Under the pieces are notes generated by a model. It did not search any database and was not told the origin of the DNA. It saw only the letters and a list, made by a program, of their open reading frames with translations. The translations under genes were made by a program, and so were the position numbers. DNA of 5,068 bases, from positions 1 to 5,068 of the forward strand of contig JAKAHQ010000173.1 of assembly GCA_021814855.1 (NCBI GenBank), in the 5' to 3' direction. Shown here in pieces: positions 1 to 5,068 of this stretch. Each line of letters begins with the position of its first letter. The first letter of the stretch is position 1. Origin of the DNA: Bacteroidota bacterium. Its GTDB lineage: Bacteria; Bacteroidota; Ignavibacteria; Ignavibacteriales; Melioribacteraceae.

Positions 1-563
1 CATCAAATAACGATACTTTGCTTTTTGTTGTATCAAATAAAATAATTAATAAGGGCAAAATTGCAATTCCGCAAAATGGTTTTATTCTTTCTGCTTCAAA
101 TACAATGGCAAACGAACTTGAAAATGAAATTTCAATTGACGACACAGTCAAATTACTTCTTCAGCTTAGTCCGGATGAAGGAAAAGTTTATACATTAACA
201 GGTGGTCTTCCTCAAATTGTTTTAAACGGAAATAATCTCGCAGACTTTTCTGATTCTCTTGAAGGTACAAAGCCATCTTTTACAGTCACAAAACATCCGC
301 GAACCGGTATAGGATTTTCAAAGGACAGCACAACGTTTTACTTTTTTACAGTTGATGGAAGACAGGAATCAAGTTCGGGAATGTCATTAAAAGAATTTGC
401 TGACTTAATGATTTCACATAATGTTTATCAAGGATTAAATCTTGATGGAGGCGGCTCCACAACAATGGTTGTTAACGGAAAATTGGTTAATCATCCATCG
501 GATTTAACTGGCGAAAGACCTGTCGGCAGCTGCTTGTTGATAGTTTTGAAAAATAAAATGTAA
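1..563 (+). CDS. Phosphodiester glycosidase (NAGPA/DUF2233) family protein, 3'-terminal part
   Basis: The reading frame is open from the first full codon at base 3 to TAA at 561-563, about 186 residues, so the gene begins upstream of the window. A TTG at 18 is in frame but has no ribosome binding site and lies inside the domain, so it is not the real start. The family hallmarks are visible in order: HPRTGIG (about 294-314), TVDGRQ (about 348-365), a GMSLKEFADLM helix (about 378-410), the glycine-rich NLDGGGSTTM motif (438 to about 467) and GERPVGSCLLIV near the C-terminus. Known of the family: the animal member removes GlcNAc from GlcNAc-phospho-mannose tags. Bacterial members are usually exported or envelope proteins whose substrates are mostly unknown, probably phosphodiester-linked sugars. 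The domain ends 4 residues before the stop, so no C-terminal sorting or anchoring domain follows. The family call is secure; the substrate cannot be deduced. Base composition is AT-rich, like the cytochrome gene downstream. Confidence 0.9.
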   Translation, partial: SNNDTLLFVVSNKIINKGKIAIPQNGFILSASNTMANELENEISIDDTVKLLLQLSPDEGKVYTLTGGLPQIVLNGNNLADFSDSLEGTKPSFTVTKHPRTGIGFSKDSTTFYFFTVDGRQESSSGMSLKEFADLMISHNVYQGLNLDGGGSTTMVVNGKLVNHPSDLTGERPVGSCLLIVLKNKM

Positions 564-652
564 GGTTACCAATTAAATTCAGATTAATTCGGAAATCCAA
601 TTCTATCCTTCGCTAAATGCTTAATCTCACAAGCAACAATATGAGTATATTT

Positions 653-670
653 TATCTTTAAGAAAAGATA
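653..670. repeat. Short perfect inverted repeat upstream of the cytochrome gene
   Basis: TATCTTT (653-659) and AAAGATA (664-670) form a perfect 7-bp inverted repeat around a 4-base centre. It lies 33 bp before the cytochrome start, in the 139-bp gap after the glycosidase gene. It could be a weak 3' hairpin of the upstream gene, an operator, or chance in AT-rich DNA. No T-tract follows directly, so it is not called a terminator. No convincing promoter hexamers could be fixed in this gap. Confidence 0.3.
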
Positions 671-692
671 TTAGAATAGTATTTTCTTTTCC

Positions 693-697
693 GGAGG
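693..697 (+). promoter_or_regulatory. Ribosome binding site of the cytochrome c gene
   Basis: GGAGG lies 5 bases before the ATG at 703, a near-ideal Shine-Dalgarno match and spacing. It fixes the start codon and shows that this organism uses SD-led initiation. Confidence 0.85.
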
Positions 698-702
698 AAT
701 TA

Positions 703-1233
703 ATGAAATTGAAATTTTTATATACACTAATTATCGCTTTGTTATTTATAAATATTTCATGTACAAACAAAAAATATGACGATCAAAAGCAGCCATTTGC
801 AGATAATTCAGAAGCTGCTGTTAATCAGAATTCACAAAAGACACAACAAACAATTCAAACTCAAAATCTACCAGCAGCATCCAATTCTAAATATGAATTT
901 CCAGATGATAAAGGAGTTGGACCAATTAAGGAAGTTTCGCTTGGTGCAATAGATCCAAAACTTGTTGATGCAGGTAAAAAGATATTTAATACAAAATGCG
1001 TTGCATGCCATCAGATGGATACCAGACTTGTTGGCCCGCCGCTTCGAAATATTACTAAGAAAAATACTCCCGAATTTATTATGAATTATCTTTTGAATAC
1101 AACTGAAATGCAAAAGAAGGATCCGCTGTTGATAAAACTCGTTAATGAATACAAAATAATAATGCCGGATCAACAATTATCAAAAGATGATGCAAGAGGA
1201 CTTTTAGATTATTTCCGTTCAACTGAAAAATAA
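703..1233 (+). CDS. Probable lipoprotein c-type cytochrome (single heme)
   Basis: This 176-residue electron-transfer protein acts outside the cytoplasm. Residues 1-19 are a signal sequence (K2, K4, then the hydrophobic run FLYTLIIALLFI) ending in NIS before Cys20. This is a lipobox-like site, although Asn at -3 is unusual, so a plain Sec signal or membrane anchor is possible. Residues 21-68 are a flexible N/Q/S/K-rich tether. The heme domain covers about 84-174: CVACH (C99, C102, H103) binds heme c covalently with His103 as one axial ligand, GPPLRNIT (111-118) follows as usual in class I cytochromes, and Met154 in IIMPDQ is the likely second ligand. The pattern RLVGPPL...TPEFIMNYLLN...MQKKDPL...MPDQQLS...LLDYFRS resembles, from memory, small cytochromes found beside clade II nitrous-oxide-reductase (nos) genes in Bacteroidota relatives, but no nos gene is in this window. 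It is probably its own transcription unit, 139 bp after the glycosidase gene and followed by a strong terminator. Confidence 0.9.
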   Translation: MKLKFLYTLIIALLFINISCTNKKYDDQKQPFADNSEAAVNQNSQKTQQTIQTQNLPAASNSKYEFPDDKGVGPIKEVSLGAIDPKLVDAGKKIFNTKCVACHQMDTRLVGPPLRNITKKNTPEFIMNYLLNTTEMQKKDPLLIKLVNEYKIIMPDQQLSKDDARGLLDYFRSTEK

Positions 1234-1240
1234 AAATTAT

Positions 1241-1299
1241 AAAATAGAGAATGATGAATCTGCACGGGTGGGCTTGCAGATTCTGATTTCTCTTTTTTA
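1241..1299 (+). terminator. Rho-independent terminator of the cytochrome gene, probably bidirectional
   Basis: The hairpin has an inner 9-bp stem, GAATCTGCA (1256-1264) with TGCAGATTC (1275-1283), closing a 10-base G-rich loop. A symmetric 4x4 internal loop follows (TGAT at 1252-1255 opposite TGAT at 1284-1287), then an outer 6-bp stem, AGAGAA (1246-1251) with TTCTCT (1288-1293). A T-run follows at 1293-1298. On the opposite strand the same hairpin is followed by an AT-rich tract with several Ts, so it can also stop transcripts from the convergent protease gene. It lies 8 bp after the cytochrome stop codon. Confidence 0.85.
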
Positions 1300-1346
1300 T
1301 TGAGAACTATTTATACTTTATTTTTCCTAATTCTTACGTTAACATC

Positions 1347-1371
1347 GCCCCTTTACATTAAGCAAAGGGGC
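1347..1371 (-). terminator. 3' hairpin of the protease gene (no clear U-tract)
   Basis: GCCCCTTT (1347-1354) and AAAGGGGC (1364-1371) form a perfect 8-bp stem with a 9-base loop, starting 12 bases after the stop codon of the minus-strand protease gene. Its position and GC-rich base suggest an mRNA 3'-end structure. Neither strand shows a proper T-run directly after it. It may therefore stabilise the 3' end, with termination at the hairpin at 1241-1299, which this transcript meets next. Confidence 0.55.
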
Positions 1372-1383
1372 AAATTAAAATTG

Positions 1384-4300
1384 TTATTTTGATTTATCCG
1401 GATAAGGCGGCTTATGCAAATCCTTCGGCGGATTCTGCTTAAGCTCTTCTTTTATTACTTCAATCGCCTTCTCAAGTTGCTGATCGTTTCCTTTCGCAAG
1501 CTCTGCCGGATTGTCGGTAACTTCATAATCAGGATCGACGCCGTAGCCTTCAACAGTCCAGTTTCCGGTCGTATCCCAGATTCCAAAGCTTGGCGCGGAT
1601 AAAAATCCTCCGTCAATCGGCTGAGGATTATCGCCGTAGCCAATCAATCCGCCCCACGTTCTTTTGCCGATCAGCTTGCCGACTTTTTCTTCTTTAAAAT
1701 AATACGGGAAAGCGTCGCCGCCCGAACCGGACCAGCCGTTAATCAGCATAACCTTCGGACCGGGACAAGCGATCATTGGCGTCTGTCCGCTGTGGAAATC
1801 GCGCCTTGCCCAGAAGCTTAAAACCGGGCGGTTCATCAGCTCGACAAAGCGATCGGGAATTTGTCCGCCGCTGTTAAAACGCTCGTCGATAATCATCGCT
1901 TCCTTTTTATACTGGGCGGTGTATTGACGAACCAGTTCGCTTTGACCATCGATGCCCGTGTTTGGAACATAAACGTAACCGACTTTGCCGCCGGTTTCTT
2001 TATCTACCTTTTCACGATTGGCTTCAATCCAGCTAAGATTTCTTAAGCGTGCTTCGCTTGCCATTGGCTTCACCAATACTTTTTTGGCTCCTTCAATAGT
2101 TGGTTTGGAATTTATTGTCAAAGTAACAACTTCATTAGCCAATCCTTGAAACGCAGCCCACGGATCTTTTTCGGCATCGACCGGCTGACCGTTTACAGCA
2201 AGCAGATAATCACCTTCCTTCACATCGACGCCGGGAGCCAAAAGCGGAGAGCGAACTTCAACATTGTCCCACGGTCCGCCTTTATAAATTTTGATGATAC
2301 GGTAAAACCCATTTTCAAGCTGATAGTCGCAGCCAAGCAAACCGACGTTGATCGACTTCGGCTGTTCCATATCGCCGCCCCCGACGTAAGTGTGTGAAGA
2401 GTTTAATTCGGAAATCATTTCTCCGATTACGTAATTCAAATCGTTACGGTCGATAACGTAAGGAAGCATCGCCGCATAACGTTTCTTAATTCCTTCCCAG
2501 TTTACGCCGTGCATTCCGGGATCGTAAAAATAATCTCTCTCAATCCGCCATGCGTCGTCGAAAATTTCTTTCCATTCCTGGCTGGGATTAATCCACGTTT
2601 CCATTTTATCGGTTTCAATTTTTCCATCGCCGACTTTCTTACCGGCAGCGATGTCAATTATTCCGTAAGTCGCACCGCTCTTATAAATAATTTTCTTGCC
2701 GTCGGCAGAGACATCAAATCCGTTTACTCCGGAAATAATTTCTTTCGATTCTCTATCTTTAAGATCGTAGAAATAAACCGATCCGGAAGGTGAGCCGGGT
2801 TTTGCGGCGCCTGCTGCGGGTTCTTTCTGATAAAGCACTTTACCATCGACTGCGTATAGGCTGCCGAAGTTTCCGTAATCAACCGGCAGCTTTACTATGC
2901 GCTGATCGATATTTTCGAAATCAATTTTTACCGGCTTTACACCCTCATCGGATTTTTCTTTTTTGCTTTCATCTTTTTTTGATTTTGAATCTTCGGATTT
3001 CTTTTTTGATGAATCTGATTTCACCGTTTCCTCATCGTTCTGAGGCGCAAGCGGAGACAACTCGTCCTTCTGCAGAGTAATAGCAACTATGCTTGTAGAA
3101 TTCGGATAAATCCACGTGGCATCAACATCGCTGTAAACCGGATGAAAATTATCGTTCGAAAAATAGTAAAGATATTTTCCGCCCGGATCGAACACCGGTG
3201 AATTGCTGTTGTAATAACCGTTCGTTACTTGATGTGTCTTTCCTTCTTCAAGACCATAAATAAAAACCGCGTTGGCAAGCTCGTTCATGCCTTTATCATA
3301 AGCCAGCCATTTGCTGTCCGGCGACCAATTGTAATGCACGTGGAAGTCCCAATCGTTTTTATCGACAAGCTTTGGTTTTCCGTCTTCAACATTCACGATA
3401 TAAATGCTGCCGGTCTTATCACTGAAAGCAATCCACTTGCTGTCCGGCGACCAATTGGGATTATATCTGAAACAGTGACCGTCGCGAGTAATTTGTTTTT
3501 CTTCCCCGCTGCCATCGCCGGGACGAATATACAATTCGTACTCGCCGGTTTTATCAGAAAAGTAAGCGACATATTTTCCATCCGGAGACCAGGCAGGAAA
3601 TCTTTCCGCAACTCCGGAAGTATTCGTCAGGTCTTGAACGCTGCCGTGTTTTTCCGGGACGGTGAGCACCTCGCCGCGGGCGCCGAATAAAGCGCGCTTG
3701 CCGGTTGGAGATAAAGAATAATCATTAATTAATCCGGCAAGATTTTTAAGCTGCGGTCTGTCCTGCGGAAGATCGGCGGGAACTTTAATATCCACCGGAT
3801 GAGCTTTTTCTGTAGCCAGGTCAAGAAGAAAAACTTCGCCGCCTTTTTCAAAAACAATGTCGTTCGGACCGAGGCTCGGCCACTTTACATCGAAATCGGT
3901 AAAGTGTGTAATTTCTTTCAGATGTTTTGTGTTAACATCGTAAGCCCAGATATTCCCGATTTTATTTTCGTCTCTGTCAGAGACAAAATAAATAGTATTG
4001 TTGTGCCACATCGGAACCGCGTCGCTGGCTTTATCGAAAGTAATTTGTTCGGCGGTGTTATTTTTAAAATCATAGATCCACAGCTTGCTTGCCCAGCCGC
4101 CGCGGTAGCGCTTCCAGGTTCTAAACTCCAGCGAAGCCGTTTCAAACACCAACTTGCTCGCGTCGGAATTAAATGAGCCGATCTCTGCAACCTTCATCGG
4201 AAGCTGTTCTGGCAGCCCGCCTTCAACAGATTCCTTGAACAATCTGTTAAATCTGTTTGAAGGGCTGTACATCCCGGAACGGTAAAGAATATCTTTTCCG

Positions 4301-4665
4301 TTCGGGTACCAATCGACAACAAAATCAACCGATGGATTGTGTGTAAGCCTTTTGGGAACGCCGCCGATAGCGGGCATAACGTAGACATCCATGTTACCGT
4401 CGTAGTTGCCTGTAAAAGCGATCTGATTTCCATCGGGAGAAAATTTTGGAAAATATTCTTGTCCCTTTGCGGTGCTCAGACGGGCAGCGATACCGCCGTC
4501 TTTAGAAACGGTCCAGATATCTCCCGCATAAACAAAAACGATCTTATCTTTGCTAACATCCGGGAATCGAAGCATAAGCGCATCCGGTTTTTGCAGCTTA
4601 TCCTGCGCAAATACCGCCGCAGCAATAATCAAAGTGAAAGTAATTGATTTGAAGAAACGGTTCAT
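1384..4665 (-). CDS. Exported tricorn-type protease homologue (peptidase family S41, beta-propellers + PDZ)
   Basis: This 1,093-residue serine peptidase resembles archaeal tricorn protease (about 1,070 residues), which trims peptides inside a ring-shaped particle. Residues 1-20 form a Sec signal peptide ending VFA before Q21, so this copy acts outside the cytoplasm, unlike archaeal tricorn. Approximate domains are: first beta-propeller 27-305 (for example FSPDGNQIAF at 75-84); second propeller 306-675 with blades FPAWSPDGKYVAYFSD, NPNWSPDSKWIAFSD and YNWSPDSKWLAYD; helical C1 region 690-765; PDZ domain about 771-868 (GDYLLAVNGQPV at 818-829); catalytic C2 region about 870-1050. By alignment from memory to the tricorn tetrad Ser745/His746/Ser965/Glu1023, the active residues are Ser757 and His758 (NSSHTY), nucleophile Ser981 (GSGGD) and Glu1039 (VEGYGVDPD). 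All are present, so it should be active. A Lys/Ser/acidic linker (about 549-577) interrupts the second propeller. ATG at 4665 is supported by the signal peptide and a good ribosome binding site. The gene is richer in GC than the upstream genes and is probably monocistronic. Confidence 0.95.
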   Translation of the reverse strand: MNRFFKSITFTLIIAAAVFAQDKLQKPDALMLRFPDVSKDKIVFVYAGDIWTVSKDGGIAARLSTAKGQEYFPKFSPDGNQIAFTGNYDGNMDVYVMPAIGGVPKRLTHNPSVDFVVDWYPNGKDILYRSGMYSPSNRFNRLFKESVEGGLPEQLPMKVAEIGSFNSDASKLVFETASLEFRTWKRYRGGWASKLWIYDFKNNTAEQITFDKASDAVPMWHNNTIYFVSDRDENKIGNIWAYDVNTKHLKEITHFTDFDVKWPSLGPNDIVFEKGGEVFLLDLATEKAHPVDIKVPADLPQDRPQLKNLAGLINDYSLSPTGKRALFGARGEVLTVPEKHGSVQDLTNTSGVAERFPAWSPDGKYVAYFSDKTGEYELYIRPGDGSGEEKQITRDGHCFRYNPNWSPDSKWIAFSDKTGSIYIVNVEDGKPKLVDKNDWDFHVHYNWSPDSKWLAYDKGMNELANAVFIYGLEEGKTHQVTNGYYNSNSPVFDPGGKYLYYFSNDNFHPVYSDVDATWIYPNSTSIVAITLQKDELSPLAPQNDEETVKSDSSKKKSEDSKSKKDESKKEKSDEGVKPVKIDFENIDQRIVKLPVDYGNFGSLYAVDGKVLYQKEPAAGAAKPGSPSGSVYFYDLKDRESKEIISGVNGFDVSADGKKIIYKSGATYGIIDIAAGKKVGDGKIETDKMETWINPSQEWKEIFDDAWRIERDYFYDPGMHGVNWEGIKKRYAAMLPYVIDRNDLNYVIGEMISELNSSHTYVGGGDMEQPKSINVGLLGCDYQLENGFYRIIKIYKGGPWDNVEVRSPLLAPGVDVKEGDYLLAVNGQPVDAEKDPWAAFQGLANEVVTLTINSKPTIEGAKKVLVKPMASEARLRNLSWIEANREKVDKETGGKVGYVYVPNTGIDGQSELVRQYTAQYKKEAMIIDERFNSGGQIPDRFVELMNRPVLSFWARRDFHSGQTPMIACPGPKVMLINGWSGSGGDAFPYYFKEEKVGKLIGKRTWGGLIGYGDNPQPIDGGFLSAPSFGIWDTTGNWTVEGYGVDPDYEVTDNPAELAKGNDQQLEKAIEVIKEELKQNPPKDLHKPPYPDKSK
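2935..3021 (-). other. Low-complexity Lys/Ser/Asp/Glu linker inside the protease
   Basis: Residues about 549-577 of the protease are almost only Lys, Ser, Asp and Glu (for example SDSSKKKSEDSKSKK), placed after ELSPLAPQNDEE and before VKPVKIDFENIDQRI. This is a disordered, highly charged insert within or beside a blade of the second propeller. Charged inserts at about this place are, from memory, common in bacterial tricorn homologues. The function is unknown; a surface loop is likely. Confidence 0.8.
3311..3457 (-). repeat. Two identical 21-bp blade repeats, 126 bp apart
   Basis: The 21 bases at 3311-3331 recur without mismatch at 3437-3457. They encode NWSPDSK in two successive propeller blades (residues 446-452 and 404-410). 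The 126-bp period equals 42 codons, the length of one blade. A diverged third blade (AWSPDGK, residues 358-364) follows at similar spacing. This is an internal protein repeat, not a mobile repeat. Confidence 0.85.
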
Positions 4666-4672
4666 AATTATT

Positions 4673-4678
4673 CCCTCT
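4673..4678 (-). promoter_or_regulatory. Ribosome binding site of the protease gene
   Basis: On the minus strand AGAGGG lies 7 bases before the ATG at 4665-4663. This supports that start codon and agrees with the signal peptide it produces. Confidence 0.8.
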
Positions 4679-4698
4679 ATAAATGATTTTAAATAAAA

Positions 4699-4712
4699 AA
4701 TCTATTTAGATT
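4699..4712. promoter_or_regulatory. AT-rich palindrome upstream of the protease gene (possible operator)
   Basis: AATCTA (4699-4704) and TAGATT (4707-4712) form a perfect 6-bp inverted repeat around TT. It lies 33 bp before the protease start, where a repressor site or core promoter could be. Such short AT-rich palindromes also occur by chance, and no regulator family can be named. Confidence 0.3.
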
Positions 4713-4790
4713 CAGAAACCTTTCCCGGTTTCCGGTTGTCTAACCAGCCGGATGTTGGATTCAGCCGGCGAACGGAAAGACAAAATTACG

Positions 4791-4806
4791 TTGATTAATA
4801 TATCAA
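4791..4806. promoter_or_regulatory. TTGAT-N6-ATCAA palindrome (possible regulator site)
   Basis: TTGAT (4791-4795) and ATCAA (4802-4806) are inverted half-sites around six bases, in the middle of the divergent region. The half-sites match the Crp/FNR-type TTGAT, but the FNR consensus has a 4-base spacer, so the assignment is doubtful. It could serve either divergent gene. Confidence 0.3.
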
Positions 4807-4857
4807 ATTCCTTTTACCGCGGGCAACCATTCATCATTTTTTTATTGATGCTGAGGA

Positions 4858-4890
4858 GACGGGGTTCTAACTTTGCCCCCGTCACTTTTT
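4858..4890 (+). terminator. Terminator-like hairpin in the leader of the downstream gene
   Basis: GACGGGG (4858-4864) pairs perfectly with CCCCGTC (4877-4883) around a 12-base loop. After AC comes TTTTT (4886-4890), the form of a rho-independent terminator on the plus strand. No convincing plus-strand gene lies between the divergent protease start and this hairpin. It would therefore end a short leader or small RNA, or act as an attenuator 75 bp before the gene at 4966. The opposite strand lacks a T-run next to the hairpin. Confidence 0.55.
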
Positions 4891-4952
4891 ACCGAAGCGG
4901 AAATATTTATTTTGCGGATAACTAATTTAATTCCCTAATTACAAAACTCACT

Positions 4953-4958
4953 AAGAGG
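4953..4958 (+). promoter_or_regulatory. Ribosome binding site of the gene starting at 4966
   Basis: AAGAGG lies 7 bases before the ATG at 4966 and only 3 bases before an out-of-frame ATG at 4962. The spacing favours 4966, which opens a long frame; 4962 reaches a stop after five codons. Confidence 0.7.
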
Positions 4959-4965
4959 TATATGA

Positions 4966-5068
4966 ATGATTTCGAATAAATCGTTGTACAGGCTCTTTAT
5001 ATTTATTTCAGGATTATCAATCCTTTTCTTATCGGCGGGGTGGACGACAAGAAATTCCAACGAACAAC
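4966..5068 (+). CDS. Exported protein of unknown function, N-terminal part only
   Basis: From ATG at 4966 the frame stays open to the window end, giving 34 residues. They form a typical Sec signal peptide: a positive start (K5, R9), a hydrophobic core LFIFISGLSILFL (10-22), and small residues SAG at the likely cleavage point (24-25), followed by polar TTRNSNEQ. A good ribosome binding site precedes the ATG. No mature-protein domain is visible, so I do not recognise the gene and assign no function. It is divergent from the tricorn-type protease across 300 bp, and a terminator-like hairpin lies in its probable leader. An uncleaved N-terminal membrane anchor is the main alternative. Confidence 0.7.
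   Translation, partial: MISNKSLYRLFIFISGLSILFLSAGWTTRNSNEQ

Larger units (their letters stand above)
4666..4965. other. 300-bp divergent intergenic region
   Basis: This region separates two divergent genes and must hold promoters for both, but I could not fix promoter hexamers with confidence. It contains an AT-rich palindrome near the protease start (4699-4712), four CCGG motifs in 44 bp (4725-4768), a TTGAT/ATCAA palindrome (4791-4806), and a terminator-like hairpin facing the downstream gene (4858-4890). An open frame of 57 codons (4752-4925, +) lacks a ribosome binding site and is judged accidental. Confidence 0.7.

Noticed and set aside
571..589. AATTAA/TTAATT inverted repeat just after the glycosidase stop codon, considered as a terminator
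   Set aside because: The stem is all A-T with a 7-base loop and has no T-tract after it, so it would be too weak to terminate.
617..661. Mini-ORF of 14 codons before the cytochrome gene
   Set aside because: It has no ribosome binding site and is too short to judge.
672..677. TAGAAT as a -10 promoter element for the cytochrome gene
   Set aside because: No acceptable -35 element or Bacteroidota-type TTG/TAnnTTTG pair lies at the right distance, and chance matches are common in AT-rich DNA.
868..1176. 102-codon minus-strand open frame opposite the cytochrome gene
   Set aside because: It is fully covered by a convincing heme protein on the plus strand, and its product is rich in Ile, Phe and Cys in the way of a shadow translation.
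1821..1880. Loss of the catalytic site or a frameshift in the protease
   Set aside because: The frame is intact over 1,093 codons, and the Ser/His/Ser/Glu residues expected for a tricorn peptidase are all present.
2509..3080. Long open frames on the plus strand opposite the protease gene (also at 1861-2046, 2146-2397, 3229-3690, 3799-4176 and 4339-4647)
   Set aside because: They are antisense to a gene with a clear, continuous domain structure. Their products are compositionally odd and lack family motifs, and open antisense frames are expected in a GC-richer gene.
4908..4914. TATTTTG as a Bacteroidota-type -7 element for the last gene
   Set aside because: It is one base short of the TAnnTTTG pattern, and the only upstream TTTG (4872-4875) lies inside the hairpin.
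4752..4925. 57-codon plus-strand open frame in the divergent intergenic region
   Set aside because: It has no Shine-Dalgarno sequence although all other starts here have one. Its protein has no recognisable pattern, and it runs straight through the terminator-like hairpin.

Overview
The window (5,068 bp) holds two complete genes, two genes cut by the window edges, and two intergenic regions with clear RNA or operator-like structure. Three features suggest a member of the FCB group, and Ignavibacteriota more than classical Bacteroidota: an AT-rich background on the plus strand; good Shine-Dalgarno sequences before every visible start (many Bacteroidota lack them); and an exported tricorn-type protease next to a lipoprotein-type cytochrome c. 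This placement is inference from gene style. There is no rRNA or other taxonomic marker in the window.

Layout. Positions 1-563 (+) carry the C-terminal part of a phosphodiester glycosidase (NAGPA/DUF2233 family), whose start lies upstream. After a 139-bp gap comes 703-1233 (+), a small c-type cytochrome with a signal sequence, a probable lipid-attachment cysteine, a flexible N/Q/S-rich tether and one CxxCH heme domain. A strong, probably bidirectional terminator (1241-1299) and a second hairpin (1347-1371) separate it from the convergent gene at 1384-4665 (-). That gene encodes a 1,093-residue tricorn-protease homologue with a signal peptide, two beta-propellers, a PDZ domain and an S41 catalytic domain. 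Exactly 300 bp (4666-4965) then separate this gene from a divergent plus-strand gene that starts at 4966 and runs off the window. Only its signal-peptide-like N-terminus is visible.

How the genes work together. All visible products appear exported or envelope-associated, but nothing indicates one pathway or operon. The protease is a monocistronic unit facing its neighbours. The cytochrome has its own leader and terminator. No mobile element, CRISPR array, tRNA or rRNA was seen.

The least explained sequence is the 300-bp divergent region. It holds two palindromes, a cluster of CCGG motifs, and a terminator-like hairpin pointing into the leader of the downstream gene, with no convincing plus-strand gene before it that it could terminate. 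I see no strong evidence for a wholly new multi-gene system here. That leader hairpin is the best candidate for undescribed regulation.
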